From contig JAQBYJ010000048.1 of assembly GCA_027622555.1 (NCBI GenBank), positions 1 through 41,087 on the forward strand: a stretch of DNA of 41,087 nucleotides. Reading direction: 5' to 3'. Below are positions 17,871-26,362 of this stretch, one piece after another (positions within the stretch are counted from its first letter, which is position 1; each line of letters starts with the position of its first letter). This DNA comes from Verrucomicrobiota bacterium (GTDB taxonomy: Bacteria > Verrucomicrobiota > Verrucomicrobiia > Opitutales > UBA2995). The translations under genes and the position numbers were made by a program. Below the pieces are notes generated by a model that ran no database searches, was not told the DNA's origin, and saw only the letters and a program-made list of their open reading frames with translations.

Positions 17871-18082
17871 GGTGGTTTTTATCAGGGTAAATGATTCAAT
17901 ACTCAGGGTGTGTTTTCCTGACTCTGGCACTGTCAGGCCAGCGGTTCAACTCGTAAAATCGTTTTGGCGAATTTATCCTGTCGCCTTCTCAAATAACACG
18001 GAAGAGTCTCTTTCTGTTTCCTTTGTTTGAGACTTTGAGTCAGATCCATCCGGTATGGAACTGCTAAATATTATGATGCTGA

Positions 18083-18568
18083 ATGAGTGAGTTGTTACTA
18101 TTTACGGATGGAAGTGTGAATGTGCAAGCCGGGGTCGGTTTCGGCGCTTATCTGGTCGTGATGGATCGAGGGCTTTCTTTGGATTCCCACCGGCGGAATG
18201 TCAGAATGAAACAATTTCACCCAACCTCTTCAACAAAGCTGGAATTGCAGACTTTGTTGTGGGCGTTGTCCGAAGTGCGAGAGCTCGGGAAAAAGATTTT
18301 GGTGCATACCGACTCTCAGAATATCCTGGGTTTATTACGAAGACGGGATCGCCTTGAAAAGAATGCATTTCTTTCCAGCGCAGGTAGGCCGCTCAACAAC
18401 TCCGAATTGTACAAAGAGTTCTATAAGCTAATCGATCAATTGAACTGTGAGTTTATTAAAGTAAAAGGCCACAAAGTTTCCAAGGATAAGGATGAAATCG
18501 ATGAGCTCTTTACCTTGGTGGATCGAGCTTCGAGGGATGCGCTTCGTTCTCACAAATCTGAGGCCTGA
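18083..18568 (+). CDS. RNase H-like nuclease
   Basis: A 161-residue protein with the ordered acidic motifs of the RNase HI fold: FTDGS (Asp9), STKLELQTLLWAL (Glu), VHTDSQNILGLL (Asp), FIKVKGHK (His) and LVDRASRDAL (C-terminal Asp). All four carboxylates plus the mobile-loop His are present, so it may be catalytically active against RNA in RNA-DNA hybrids. It lacks the basic handle region of E. coli RNase HI and has a longer insertion between the third motif and the His loop (RDRLEKNAFLSSAGRPLNNS), so it may be a paralogue rather than the housekeeping rnhA. It stands alone between a divergent oxidoreductase and an MBL enzyme. Confidence 0.85.
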   Translation: MSELLLFTDGSVNVQAGVGFGAYLVVMDRGLSLDSHRRNVRMKQFHPTSSTKLELQTLLWALSEVRELGKKILVHTDSQNILGLLRRRDRLEKNAFLSSAGRPLNNSELYKEFYKLIDQLNCEFIKVKGHKVSKDKDEIDELFTLVDRASRDALRSHKSEA

Positions 18569-18670
18569 CAGCATTTCTAAGAGCAGAGGTATTCGCTCGA
18601 TCTTCCATTTTCCTGGACTTCCGTAATCGGACGTTGCTTTGGCTAAAGCGGTTTGATTATTAATCGGATC

Positions 18671-20098
18671 ATGATCTTCAAAAAACGACTTCCTTCAATT
18701 TCCCTGCTTATCCTGCTATTTTCTTTTGCTGCGTCTTTCGCCGCCGAAAGTGCGGCAACCAAACGGTTACTTGAGCGGAACAAGGAACTCGGCCCGCGTA
18801 TCATTCAGGTTGCAGAGAATGTTTATACAGCCATCGGTTATTCAGCATCGACCAACTCAATGATCGTTGGGGAAACGGGTGTTATTATTATCGATCCAGG
18901 TCAGCAAGTTCCGCTGGCACGCAAAGTGCGTGTGGAATTCGAGAAGATTACCGACAAGCCGGTAGTGGCGATGATCTATACGCATGGTCACTTTGACCAC
19001 ACCGGTGGAGCACCTGCTTTTTATGAAGAGGGGAGCAGTATGCAGGTTTGGGCGCGTGATAATCTTGGTTCGGAGCAGGATAGAGAAGAGGAAGTGGGCT
19101 TTTCTGGAGGTATCCGTCGCTCAAACTCCCAAGGATTTGACCTCCAAGCTGAGCAGCAAATCAGCGTTGGTATCGCTATTCCTCCCTATGCACTGTTGCG
19201 TGGTAGCAGCTTCGGTGGAGGTCAAAGAGCGGAACCACAACCAAGCGCTCAAGGTGGTCAACGGAGTAGTGGTGTTAGCGGTGGAAGAGCCCAGGTTTTG
19301 CCTACTCATACCTTTTCTGAAGAACGTGTTGATTTGGAAATCGCGGGCATAAAACTCCAACTGGTAAAAGCCCCAGGTGAGACGGATGATCAACTCTATG
19401 TCTGGTATCCCGAACAGCGTACCTTGTTTGCGGGTGATAACTTTTATCAATCGTGGCCAAATGTTTATCCCTTGCGCGGCTCGGCGAGACGCTCCACGCG
19501 GGACTGGATCGCAAGTATTCATAGTATGGTAAAAGAAAACCCGCTCCATGTGGTTGGTGGACATACACCCCCCATCTTGAACGATGCGGTTGAAGTGCTC
19601 ACCAATTACCGTGATGCGATTCAGTATGTTTATGACAAGACCATTGAGGGTGCTTCTAATTACATGACGCCCGACGAGTTGGTTGAATACGCCGCGATTC
19701 CGGAAAAGTACTCCAATCTCGACTACCTTGGTGACTATTACGGCAGTGTTGAAGGCACCATACGGGACATTTATGCCCAGGACCTCGGTTGGTTTGATGG
19801 AGATGCATTGAGCCTGCATCGTGAATCACCTCTCAAACAATCGCAACGTATGGCCGATCTAGTTGGAGGAGTGGATGCTCTTATGTCTAAAGCAATAGCT
19901 GCGATGGAAAACGATGATTCACTCGGAGCTGCCCAATTGGTGCAGCATGTCATTCGCCTCAGGCCAGATGACCGAAAGGCCAAACTTCTTATGGCCGACG
20001 CTTTGGCTGTTGTTGGAGAACGGACCTTTAACGCGCCTGCTCGTAATTATACGCTTTCATCTTCAAATCGATATCGAAGCGAAGCCGAGGAAAAGTGA
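18671..20098 (+). CDS. Exported alkyl-sulfatase-like metallo-beta-lactamase-fold hydrolase
   Basis: A 475-residue protein starting at ATG 18671 (MIFKKRLPSISLLILLFSFA signal peptide; an in-frame TTG at 18653 is less likely). The zinc motif is T104-H-G-H-F-D-H110, with further SDS-hydrolase family signatures GDNFYQSWPNVYPLRG, VVGGHTPPI and the dimerisation-domain stretch YYGSVEGTIRDIYAQDLGWF. These match Pseudomonas SdsA1/yeast BDS1 alkyl sulfatases, which cleave alkyl sulfate esters without formylglycine. The family is usually about 650 residues with a C-terminal sterol-carrier-like domain; here that domain is missing, and a Gly/Gln/Ser-rich insertion (about residues 175-210) sits between the zinc site and the following strands. 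A sulfatase role fits the neighbourhood, but another ester substrate is possible. Confidence 0.85.
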   Translation: MIFKKRLPSISLLILLFSFAASFAAESAATKRLLERNKELGPRIIQVAENVYTAIGYSASTNSMIVGETGVIIIDPGQQVPLARKVRVEFEKITDKPVVAMIYTHGHFDHTGGAPAFYEEGSSMQVWARDNLGSEQDREEEVGFSGGIRRSNSQGFDLQAEQQISVGIAIPPYALLRGSSFGGGQRAEPQPSAQGGQRSSGVSGGRAQVLPTHTFSEERVDLEIAGIKLQLVKAPGETDDQLYVWYPEQRTLFAGDNFYQSWPNVYPLRGSARRSTRDWIASIHSMVKENPLHVVGGHTPPILNDAVEVLTNYRDAIQYVYDKTIEGASNYMTPDELVEYAAIPEKYSNLDYLGDYYGSVEGTIRDIYAQDLGWFDGDALSLHRESPLKQSQRMADLVGGVDALMSKAIAAMENDDSLGAAQLVQHVIRLRPDDRKAKLLMADALAVVGERTFNAPARNYTLSSSNRYRSEAEEK

Positions 20099-20215
20099 TG
20101 TTAACATGGGCCCCAGATTTTGAAAAATGCACCTTTCGCTATTTCCGGTACCGCTAGGTTTGAGCGTATCATATAATTTGTTGCGGTCTTTTCGATTTTC
20201 CTAACAGTTACATTT

Positions 20216-20524
20216 ATGAATTCTCGTATGGTTTCTGCAATCAAAGCTTTGGAGCTCAAGGAACAGACGCTTCACGAGATTGGCGTGTTAAAAATCGGGA
20301 TATTTGGTTCAGTCGCTAAGGGAGAAGATAATAAAAACAGCGACATCGATATTTTGGTAAAGTTTACTCCAGAATGCCACAGATATCAAAATTTTAATCA
20401 ACTTTGTGACCTTCTGGATGATACGTTTGGAGAACGATATGACCTCGTTACTGAAGAAGGTCTCAGTCCATATTTCGGAGGAAAGGTGTTAGAAGAAGTT
20501 GTCTATGTCCCACTCGCCTCTTGA
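20216..20524 (+). CDS. MNT-domain nucleotidyltransferase antitoxin (MntA-like)
   Basis: A 102-residue minimal nucleotidyltransferase with the signature G31-S32-x9-S42-D43-I-D45 (GSVAKGEDNKNSDIDILV). In HEPN-MNT (HepT/MntA, type VII) toxin-antitoxin systems this protein neutralises the HEPN RNase by adding AMP to a tyrosine near its active site. The catalytic Gly-Ser and the two Asp residues are intact. Its 3' end overlaps the start of the HepT-like gene by 20 bases, the standard arrangement. Its partner is frameshifted, so the antitoxin may now be orphaned. Confidence 0.88.
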   Translation: MNSRMVSAIKALELKEQTLHEIGVLKIGIFGSVAKGEDNKNSDIDILVKFTPECHRYQNFNQLCDLLDDTFGERYDLVTEEGLSPYFGGKVLEEVVYVPLAS

Positions 20525-20848
20525 TTTGTTGCTTCATATTTTGGAGGAAGTAGAATTTCTAATTTCAGAGTCCGCCTCACTCGATCAACAGTCCTTTTCG
20601 CGTGACGAAAAAAGCAAAAGAGCGTTCACCCGTAGTATTGAAATTATAGGCGAAGCCTCGAAGAAATTACCCTCTGGACTTAAGGCGCAACACAAGGAAA
20701 TTGATTGGAAACCTATCGCAGGATGAGAGATAAACTTATTCATCATTACTTTGGCCTAGATTATCCGTTGGTACGGGATACGGTAATCAATGATATCCCC
20801 GATTTGAGAATCAAGATTTCGAGAAAGATAGAAGAAGAACGAATTTGA
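20505..20848 (+). pseudogene. HepT-like HEPN RNase toxin with one-base frameshift
   Basis: The N-terminal part (ATG 20505, MSHSPLDLLLHILEEVEFLI ... AFTRSIEIIGEASKKLPSGL) is a typical HepT/DUF86 HEPN domain. It stops at TGA 20724-20726 after DWKPIAG. The rest of the domain continues in another frame from ATG 20723: MRDKLIHHYFGLDYP, to a stop at 20846-20848, and holds the catalytic R-x4-H-x-Y motif (RDKLIHHY). Adding a single base at GCAGGA/TGAGAG restores the full-length protein, so this is a one-base deletion. Because ATG and TGA overlap, re-initiation could in principle make the C-terminal 41 residues as a separate chain. Confidence 0.85.
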
Positions 20849-20856
20849 AAAAATTT

Positions 20857-21081
20857 ATGGTAGTCGAACGGTTTAAAGCGGGATGTATCGACTCTGTATA
20901 TGAACGTTTCGCTGAAAAGGGCTGCATGCTTCCGGATGGGCTGGTCTATATTGATTCGTGGGTGAATAAAGAACGGTGCATTTGCGGTCAGCTCATGGAA
21001 ACAGGTGATAAATCGTTATTCGCGGAGTGGACAAAAATTTGGGAAGATCTTGTAGGTTTTGAAATAGTGTCGATAGACTAA
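20857..21081 (+). CDS. DUF3303-like small protein
   Basis: A 74-residue protein (MVVERFKAGCIDSVYERFAE, then KGCMLPDGLVYIDSWV, CICGQLMETGD, WTKIWEDLVGFEIV). The pattern of a ferredoxin-like alpha+beta dimeric barrel with Leu/Met-E-T and W-DLV-FE matches the DUF3303 family, small proteins of unknown function. A TTG at 20845 in the same frame overlaps the HepT stop codon and would add MKKF; ATG 20857 is the safer start. It ends 6 bp before the GDPD-esterase gene, so the two may be cotranscribed. Confidence 0.7.
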   Translation: MVVERFKAGCIDSVYERFAEKGCMLPDGLVYIDSWVNKERCICGQLMETGDKSLFAEWTKIWEDLVGFEIVSID

Positions 21082-21087
21082 CAAACT

Positions 21088-22689
21088 ATGCAGAAGAAAT
21101 TTCGATTAATGCCCCCGCTACTTGTTCTTTATTCTCTTTGGGCCTTTGCAGGTTCCTGGTCGACGCTGGCTCGCGATCTTGAGATTGTTGCCCATCGAGG
21201 AGCCAACCACCTCGCGCCGGAAAATACCTATGCGGCAGCCCAGAAATGTGTCCAGCTTGGTGTCGACTATGTGGAAGTGGATGTTCGCACAAGTTCGGAT
21301 GGGGTGATGTATATTATTCATGATAAAACGCTCGATCGTACGACCAATGGAACTGGTGAAGTGAGTGCTCGTAGCTCTTCTTATATTGATTCTCTCGATG
21401 CGGGTAGTTGGTTTAGTACGGAGTTCAAAGGTGAAAAAGTTCCGCGACTGGAACCGTTCCTGGAAGCGTTTAAAGGAAAGATTAAAATCTACTTCGATGT
21501 TAAGGATGCCGACTTGGCAAAGCTGGTTGAACTGGTTCGCGAAACCGGGTTTGAGCGAGACTGTTTTTTCTGGTTCTCCAATGATCAACAGGCTCTTGAG
21601 CTGAGGAAACTTGATCCAGACATTCCTCTTAAGATGAATGCGGTGGACGTGGATGGCTTAAAGCGGGTTCTTGCCTACAATCCGCAGATTATAGAATACC
21701 GGCTTGAAAACCTGACGCCTGAGTTTGTCGATTTTGCTCAACAAAATAATTTGAAGTTAATTGCGCATGCCCTTGAAGACGGAGCGGAGAAAAATTACCA
21801 GGCAATTATCGATTCGGCCGCGGATATGGTAAATCTGGATATGCCGGATTTGATGATTGAGATGTTAGCGAAGACCAACACGGATAACCCAATACGACGG
21901 ACATTCAAGTTGGGTGGAGTAGAGCGGGAATACTTCGTGCGCTTGCCACGAACATTCGATCCGCGCAAAACCTACTGGCCCCTGGTTTCAGTTCATGGCG
22001 GTGGAGGTAACGGTCGCAATCATTTCCTCTCCATCGCTATTCGGGAAAAAGCGGATCGACTGGGCCTTGATGCCATCGTTGTTTCTCCCAGTTTTTCTAA
22101 TTCCGATTTTGAGGCGAGTCGGTTTCCTGTTTTGGGCGAAGATCTGTTTTTGAAAAAGGTTCTGAAGCACTTGCGTGAGGACTATTTGTTGCGCTCCAAA
22201 ATCTTGCTGACAGGGTATTCACGCGGAGGACAGTTTTCTCATCGCTTTGCATTTGCTGAGCCTGACCTTGTCGAGGCAGTCGCTTCTTTCTCTGCTGGCA
22301 CCTGGACAACTCCCGACGGCAGATTACTTATTCATACCTATGGTGAAGTGAAGGACCCGAAAGTATTCCTTTCCCATACCGGAAATGCTTCTTTGGCTCC
22401 TGAAAGTTTCAAAAACATGTTTTCTCTTCGCGTGGCCAACGTGGCCGGAAATCCTCCGAAGCCGGCTGCCTCGAAAATACCGTTTCTGGTTATGTGTGGT
22501 TCGTTGGATGAACGATTTGAAATTTCAAAAGCCTTTGCTCTCAGTTTAATCGACGCCGGTTTTGAAGTTGAGGCCGGGTGGCCGCGGACGGCACACGGCG
22601 GAAGAGACAAAGAAGAGGTTAAAGCTGAATTTGAAAAATACTCATCACGGGCGCTTGAGTTTTTCAAACGTGTGACTGCGGAAGAGTGA
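21088..22689 (+). CDS. Exported glycerophosphodiester phosphodiesterase fused to an esterase
   Basis: A 533-residue two-domain enzyme with a signal peptide (about 1-28). Residues 30-265 are a GDPD TIM barrel: H36-R37-GANHLAPENT, E63 and D65 in DYVEVDVRT, H78 in YIIHDKTLDRTTNGTG. It would cleave glycerophosphodiesters to glycerol-3-phosphate and an alcohol. Residues 275-533 are an alpha/beta-hydrolase of the PHB-depolymerase/esterase type: oxyanion stretch VSVHGGGGNGRNHF, nucleophile G-Y-S378-R-G, acid D474 in CGSLDERF, His503 in TAHGG. Both active sites look complete. The fusion suggests sequential removal of an acyl group and a polar head group from lipids or esterified glycerophosphodiesters; that is inference. 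Confidence 0.88.
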   Translation: MQKKFRLMPPLLVLYSLWAFAGSWSTLARDLEIVAHRGANHLAPENTYAAAQKCVQLGVDYVEVDVRTSSDGVMYIIHDKTLDRTTNGTGEVSARSSSYIDSLDAGSWFSTEFKGEKVPRLEPFLEAFKGKIKIYFDVKDADLAKLVELVRETGFERDCFFWFSNDQQALELRKLDPDIPLKMNAVDVDGLKRVLAYNPQIIEYRLENLTPEFVDFAQQNNLKLIAHALEDGAEKNYQAIIDSAADMVNLDMPDLMIEMLAKTNTDNPIRRTFKLGGVEREYFVRLPRTFDPRKTYWPLVSVHGGGGNGRNHFLSIAIREKADRLGLDAIVVSPSFSNSDFEASRFPVLGEDLFLKKVLKHLREDYLLRSKILLTGYSRGGQFSHRFAFAEPDLVEAVASFSAGTWTTPDGRLLIHTYGEVKDPKVFLSHTGNASLAPESFKNMFSLRVANVAGNPPKPAASKIPFLVMCGSLDERFEISKAFALSLIDAGFEVEAGWPRTAHGGRDKEEVKAEFEKYSSRALEFFKRVTAEE

Positions 22690-22760
22690 TGGTAGGCCAG
22701 TGCTCTCGAGGATTAATAGTTGGAAAGACTTAAGATAGAACATGCCTTTAGTCTGTTTCG

Positions 22761-22823
22761 GGTAGGGCTCGATCGCCGAGCGAGCCGTCTTAGATTCGGC
22801 GGTTTTGGCAAAACCACCCTACC
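22761..22823 (+). repeat. BIME-like element with two hairpins
   Basis: Bounded by GGTAGGG and CCCTACC inverted ends. The left hairpin is within GGCTCGATCGCCGAGCGAGC, and the right one is GGTTTT-GGC-AAAACC, a perfect stem. It lies in the 219-bp convergent gap between the GDPD-esterase and lipoprotein sulfatase genes, which contains no other feature I can support. It may aid transcription termination from both sides. Confidence 0.7.
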
Positions 22824-22908
22824 TTTTAAAGAGCAAAGATTTTGTTAAATACTCCATTTAGTGGAGCTCATATCTATGCTGTGGTAGACGGTTCTCTTGT
22901 GCTGCTAA

Positions 22909-24279
22909 CTAACTCTTCGGCCAAACCCAAGGCTGGTAATCCATCCCCATGCTATCGATAACTTTTTGCAGTTTCACCTTGGCGGCTTTCGCTTCGGAAC
23001 CTGCTTTGGAAACATCGATTGGCGTCGTTTCTTCTGGATCGGCGACAAGATCGTAAAGCTTGCCTGTTTGTTTTGAAAGCTTCCACCGCTTGTCAAAGGC
23101 CCAGCTCGCCAGCTCGCGGCCTTCCTTGCCTTGACCTGGAAGCGGGTCGTGGTGAATAAAGAGCCAGTCGCGGTGTTCGCCTTTTTTGCCTTGGATCTGA
23201 GGAAGGATGGATTCGCCGTCGAAGATCTCTCCTTCGGGTAAAGGAATGCTGCCAACATCAAAGAGGGTTCGAGTGAGGTCGTTGCAATCTACAAGGTCAT
23301 CCACTACGTGTCCTCTTGCGGCAGATCCAGGCCAGGAAACAATCAGTGGGACATGAGTACCACGCAGATTATTTTCGCCTTTGCCTCCGGGAACGATGCT
23401 ACCATCTTTCATTTTTGAACTCACTTCCCTCGGCGTACCGTTGTCGCCATAGAAAATGATAAGGGTATCCTCGCTTAAACCGAGCTCGGCTACTTTGGCC
23501 TCAATGCGGCCCACCATTTTATCCATGTACTCGACCATGTCGTGGAAGAAGCGTGGATTATTCTGGTGACGTTGGTCAGGCCATTCCGGGCTGTCGGGGG
23601 TGGGGTTAAAGGGCCCATGAGTGAGCGCCATGGGGTAGTATACGAAAAACGGCTCGTCCTTGTTTCTTTCCATGAAGTCGTTGATGTAATCGACGTAGAG
23701 ATCTGGTCCGTATTTTCCTTCTGTATTCGTGAGATAGGTCCCGTTACTGTTAATAGTTGGATCCGGATATCGGCTTCCTTTGTCTTCGGTGTGAGCATCG
23801 TGCCACAGAAAGTATTCATTGAATCCCGCGTCTTCGACGCGTTGACCCTTTCCACGATATTCCGGAAGGAAGTCGGGTGGGTTGTAACTATGTAGCTGCC
23901 ACTTGCCAGAGATGCAGGTCTTGTAGCCTGCGGCTGTCATCCAGTGACCGAAGGTTTTCGATTCGGGTCGAAGGATGCCAAACGAGTGCCAGTTGCGCCA
24001 GTTGTACTTACCGGTCATCAACGAAACGCGGGTGGGTGTACAAAGTGGTTGCGCATGAGCATTGTCAAAACGTACGCCGTTTGCGGCCAGGCGGTCTAGA
24101 ACCGGAGTGTCGTAAGAAGCCCCGCCATAGGTGCCGAGAGTTTCATAACCAAGGTCATCCGCCATGATAAGAATGATGTTCGGCTTGCGCTTAGTGGAGG
24201 CGTTGGAGTCTTGATTATCCGAGCACGCGGAAAAAAGGAAAGAGGCAAGGAGCAAAAGGATAGGTAATCGTTTATTCAT
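22909..24279 (-). CDS. Lipoprotein type I sulfatase
   Basis: A 456-residue sulfatase with a lipoprotein signal (lipobox LFSAC, Cys19), metal-site DD in LIMADDLGYE, formylglycine motif C80-T-P-T-R84 followed by VSLMTGK, then GKWQLH, PFFVYYPMALTHGPF and IFYGDNGTP. The lipid anchor distinguishes it from the other sulfatases in the window and places it on a membrane, probably facing the periplasm or cell surface. The C-terminus carries the usual LYDLVADPEET and ends normally. It converges with the GDPD-esterase gene. Substrate cannot be stated. Confidence 0.93.
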   Translation of the reverse strand: MNKRLPILLLLASFLFSACSDNQDSNASTKRKPNIILIMADDLGYETLGTYGGASYDTPVLDRLAANGVRFDNAHAQPLCTPTRVSLMTGKYNWRNWHSFGILRPESKTFGHWMTAAGYKTCISGKWQLHSYNPPDFLPEYRGKGQRVEDAGFNEYFLWHDAHTEDKGSRYPDPTINSNGTYLTNTEGKYGPDLYVDYINDFMERNKDEPFFVYYPMALTHGPFNPTPDSPEWPDQRHQNNPRFFHDMVEYMDKMVGRIEAKVAELGLSEDTLIIFYGDNGTPREVSSKMKDGSIVPGGKGENNLRGTHVPLIVSWPGSAARGHVVDDLVDCNDLTRTLFDVGSIPLPEGEIFDGESILPQIQGKKGEHRDWLFIHHDPLPGQGKEGRELASWAFDKRWKLSKQTGKLYDLVADPEETTPIDVSKAGSEAKAAKVKLQKVIDSMGMDYQPWVWPKS

Positions 24280-24455
24280 AGGTAATCATAGAAAGAAACG
24301 CTCAGGTGGGAGAAACACAAGCGGTATTCATTTGATCCCTTGCTACAAGTAACCCGGTTGCTCTGGTTTTGTAAAAAGCATGTAGGATAGCGTTACCAAT
24401 CGGGGCGGGTTTTGATTATTTCATTAATCCCTCCAATGTGGCGGATTCAATAGTT

Positions 24456-25673
24456 GTGAAGCACTCACTCTACATACTTGTTAGCCTATTTCTGGCATTC
24501 CACGCGGATGCTCAGATTTATAGCAGTCGATTCAGTAGTCACGATATCTATAAATACGATGAGGTGACGGGTGTGCGAATCGGAGAGGGTGCGTTTATTC
24601 CGGCGCAGTCAGGATTGGTGAATCCACATGGGATCATTGATCGGGGCACGGATATAATTGTCGCCAGCTGGACCCATGAGATAAAGCGTTACGATCGGGA
24701 TACAGGAGCATTTCTGGGAAACTTTATTGAAAGTGATGCGGGTCTTGGTAATCCGGTTTACCTGGAAGTGGGTCCGGACGGATACCTTTACGTTTCCAGT
24801 CAATTGAATGATCGGATTTTCCGTTTTAACTTCCTGGGAGAAACAGGAGTTTCGATTGATAGTGGTCCCTGGATAAGTGGCGGCACGATGGATGGACCAA
24901 GTGGTTTCGATTGGTCGCCGGATGGTGCACTCTTTTATGTGGCAGGTCGGCACTCGGCTAACGTGGTTGCTTATCATGCAACCACAGGAGAATGGGTCGG
25001 AGCTTTCAGCACATCGAATAACAGCGGGTCTACATTCGGTTTAGCGGTTGATGACAGATCAGGTGATATTTTTGTGGCTGTGGATGGCAGCGTCGTTCGC
25101 TACGATCTTTCGGCAGGCTTTCCCCTCAACGGAATAACTCCCCCTTCGACTACTATATCGACTTCCGGTGCCATTGGGTTGGAGCCAAGTACCGATGGAA
25201 GTTTCATTCTCGTGGCTTCAGGAAATAATCTCTTTGTTATCTCCATTGCCGACAATTCATTGAGTGGCCCCATCTTCACCTCAAACGACGGCAACTTGCA
25301 TAACTTTTTTCACTACTCCGAAGTGGAGGAAGAGGTGGAGACGATCAACGAGCCTCATGCCTTTGTAGTAGGATTCAATAATAATTCTGATGAGAACTTG
25401 GTTGAAGTTATTGCGGAGTATTTGTTTTTTAAATCGAGCGATGGAGTTGAGTTGGTATTTCAATACTCATCGGACTTGGAGAATTGGAGTGATGCCGCAG
25501 TATATCAGTTGAGCGGTGTAACTGTTATTAGAAACAATTCTATTGATTCTGTTCAGGTGAGTGAACCTTCGGATGCAGATTCGTCCTGGTTGATTACGGA
25601 AAGAAAAATAGTAAGTGGAAATCCGCCGACTTTCATTAGAATTCGTCAAAGAAGTATTACCAACGGTTCCTGA
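24456..25673 (+). CDS. Secreted NHL/SMP-30-like beta-propeller protein
   Basis: A secreted protein of about 405 residues. GTG 24456 gives MKHSLYILVSLFLAFHADAQ, a compact signal peptide; GTG 24438 in the same frame would add six residues and cannot be excluded. No ATG is available. The body has repeated blades with patterns such as DIYKYDEVTG, EIKRYDRDTGAFLG, LEVGPDGYLYVSSQLNDRIF, GFDWSPDGALFYVAGR and GLAVDDRSGDIFVA, typical of NHL/SMP-30-type six-bladed propellers. The C-terminus (about 300-405) has a strand pattern VFQYSSDLENWSDA ... TFIRIRQRS common at the ends of secreted verrucomicrobial proteins. Such propellers bind ligands or act as lactonases, but no catalytic residues can be assigned. 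It is divergent from the lipoprotein sulfatase. Confidence 0.72.
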   Translation: MKHSLYILVSLFLAFHADAQIYSSRFSSHDIYKYDEVTGVRIGEGAFIPAQSGLVNPHGIIDRGTDIIVASWTHEIKRYDRDTGAFLGNFIESDAGLGNPVYLEVGPDGYLYVSSQLNDRIFRFNFLGETGVSIDSGPWISGGTMDGPSGFDWSPDGALFYVAGRHSANVVAYHATTGEWVGAFSTSNNSGSTFGLAVDDRSGDIFVAVDGSVVRYDLSAGFPLNGITPPSTTISTSGAIGLEPSTDGSFILVASGNNLFVISIADNSLSGPIFTSNDGNLHNFFHYSEVEEEVETINEPHAFVVGFNNNSDENLVEVIAEYLFFKSSDGVELVFQYSSDLENWSDAAVYQLSGVTVIRNNSIDSVQVSEPSDADSSWLITERKIVSGNPPTFIRIRQRSITNGS

Positions 25674-25800
25674 ATTTTCCCGTGACCGGATTGATTCGAT
25701 TTTGAAGCCAATTCTCAGACTGGCCATGTTGAATGATTTATTGATGTTACACCAACCAAGCCGCGCCAATGGTTCCGGGCTGAATTACAGAAAATGTAAT

Positions 25801-26262
25801 TTATTCCGCAGCCGAAGTATGGTCGTGCAAGATCTTCCAGCCGTCGGAGGTGTGTATAAGGAGCAGGGTAAAAAGTCCCGTTGCATCTTCGTATTCACCT
25901 CCGCGTTTTAGTCGATATCGACCATGGACCTGAGCCCATTTCTTGGATAGCAATTTAACTTCAAGCTCTTCGAATTGCAGATGACCCATCGCCTCCGGGT
26001 TTGGATAGCGCCTAAGATAACGATTGAGAGTTGCCTCATACCCGCGTTGCACGGTGTCGCCGGATGAAAAACGAAGTTCATCTGTTTTTACATAGGTATC
26101 CATGAACGCTGGAATATCTCCGCGGTTCCACTCGGCGACTTGTTTGTCCAGGATGGAGCGGATAGCAGCTTCGGAATCCACCGGCGAATGGGTGCAACTG
26201 ATTAAACTAAATAGGAAAGGGATAAATAAAGCTGCACCTAATTTTTCGGGATTCCATTTCAT
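25801..26262 (-). CDS. SnoaL/DUF4440-like lipoprotein
   Basis: A 153-residue lipoprotein: hydrophobic leader with lipobox FSLISC, then an NTF2-like domain (EAAIRSILDKQVAEWNRGDI, PAFMDTYVKTDELRFSSGD, GYEATLNRYLRRYPNPEAMG, ATGLFTLLLIHTSDGWKILH, DHTS). This matches DUF4440/SnoaL-like proteins where an early helix carries W-N-GD and the last strand ends W-I-HDH-S. The function of membrane-anchored members is unknown; binding of a small molecule is plausible. It is convergent with the propeller gene and divergent from the DJ-1 gene. Confidence 0.82.
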   Translation of the reverse strand: MKWNPEKLGAALFIPFLFSLISCTHSPVDSEAAIRSILDKQVAEWNRGDIPAFMDTYVKTDELRFSSGDTVQRGYEATLNRYLRRYPNPEAMGHLQFEELEVKLLSKKWAQVHGRYRLKRGGEYEDATGLFTLLLIHTSDGWKILHDHTSAAE

Positions 26263-26362
26263 GTTGGGTTTCTATTTTTTGTAGACGATTCTGTAAATTA
26301 AAATGCGTTGATTCTGTGCCGCTTGGTTGCCTTAGTTCTTTATAATTTCCTACAACAAATTT

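Noticed and set aside
20715-20730. Programmed ribosomal frameshift in HepT
   Set aside because: The site GCAGGATGAGAG has no slippery heptamer and no obvious downstream stimulatory stem, so a mutation or sequencing error is more likely.
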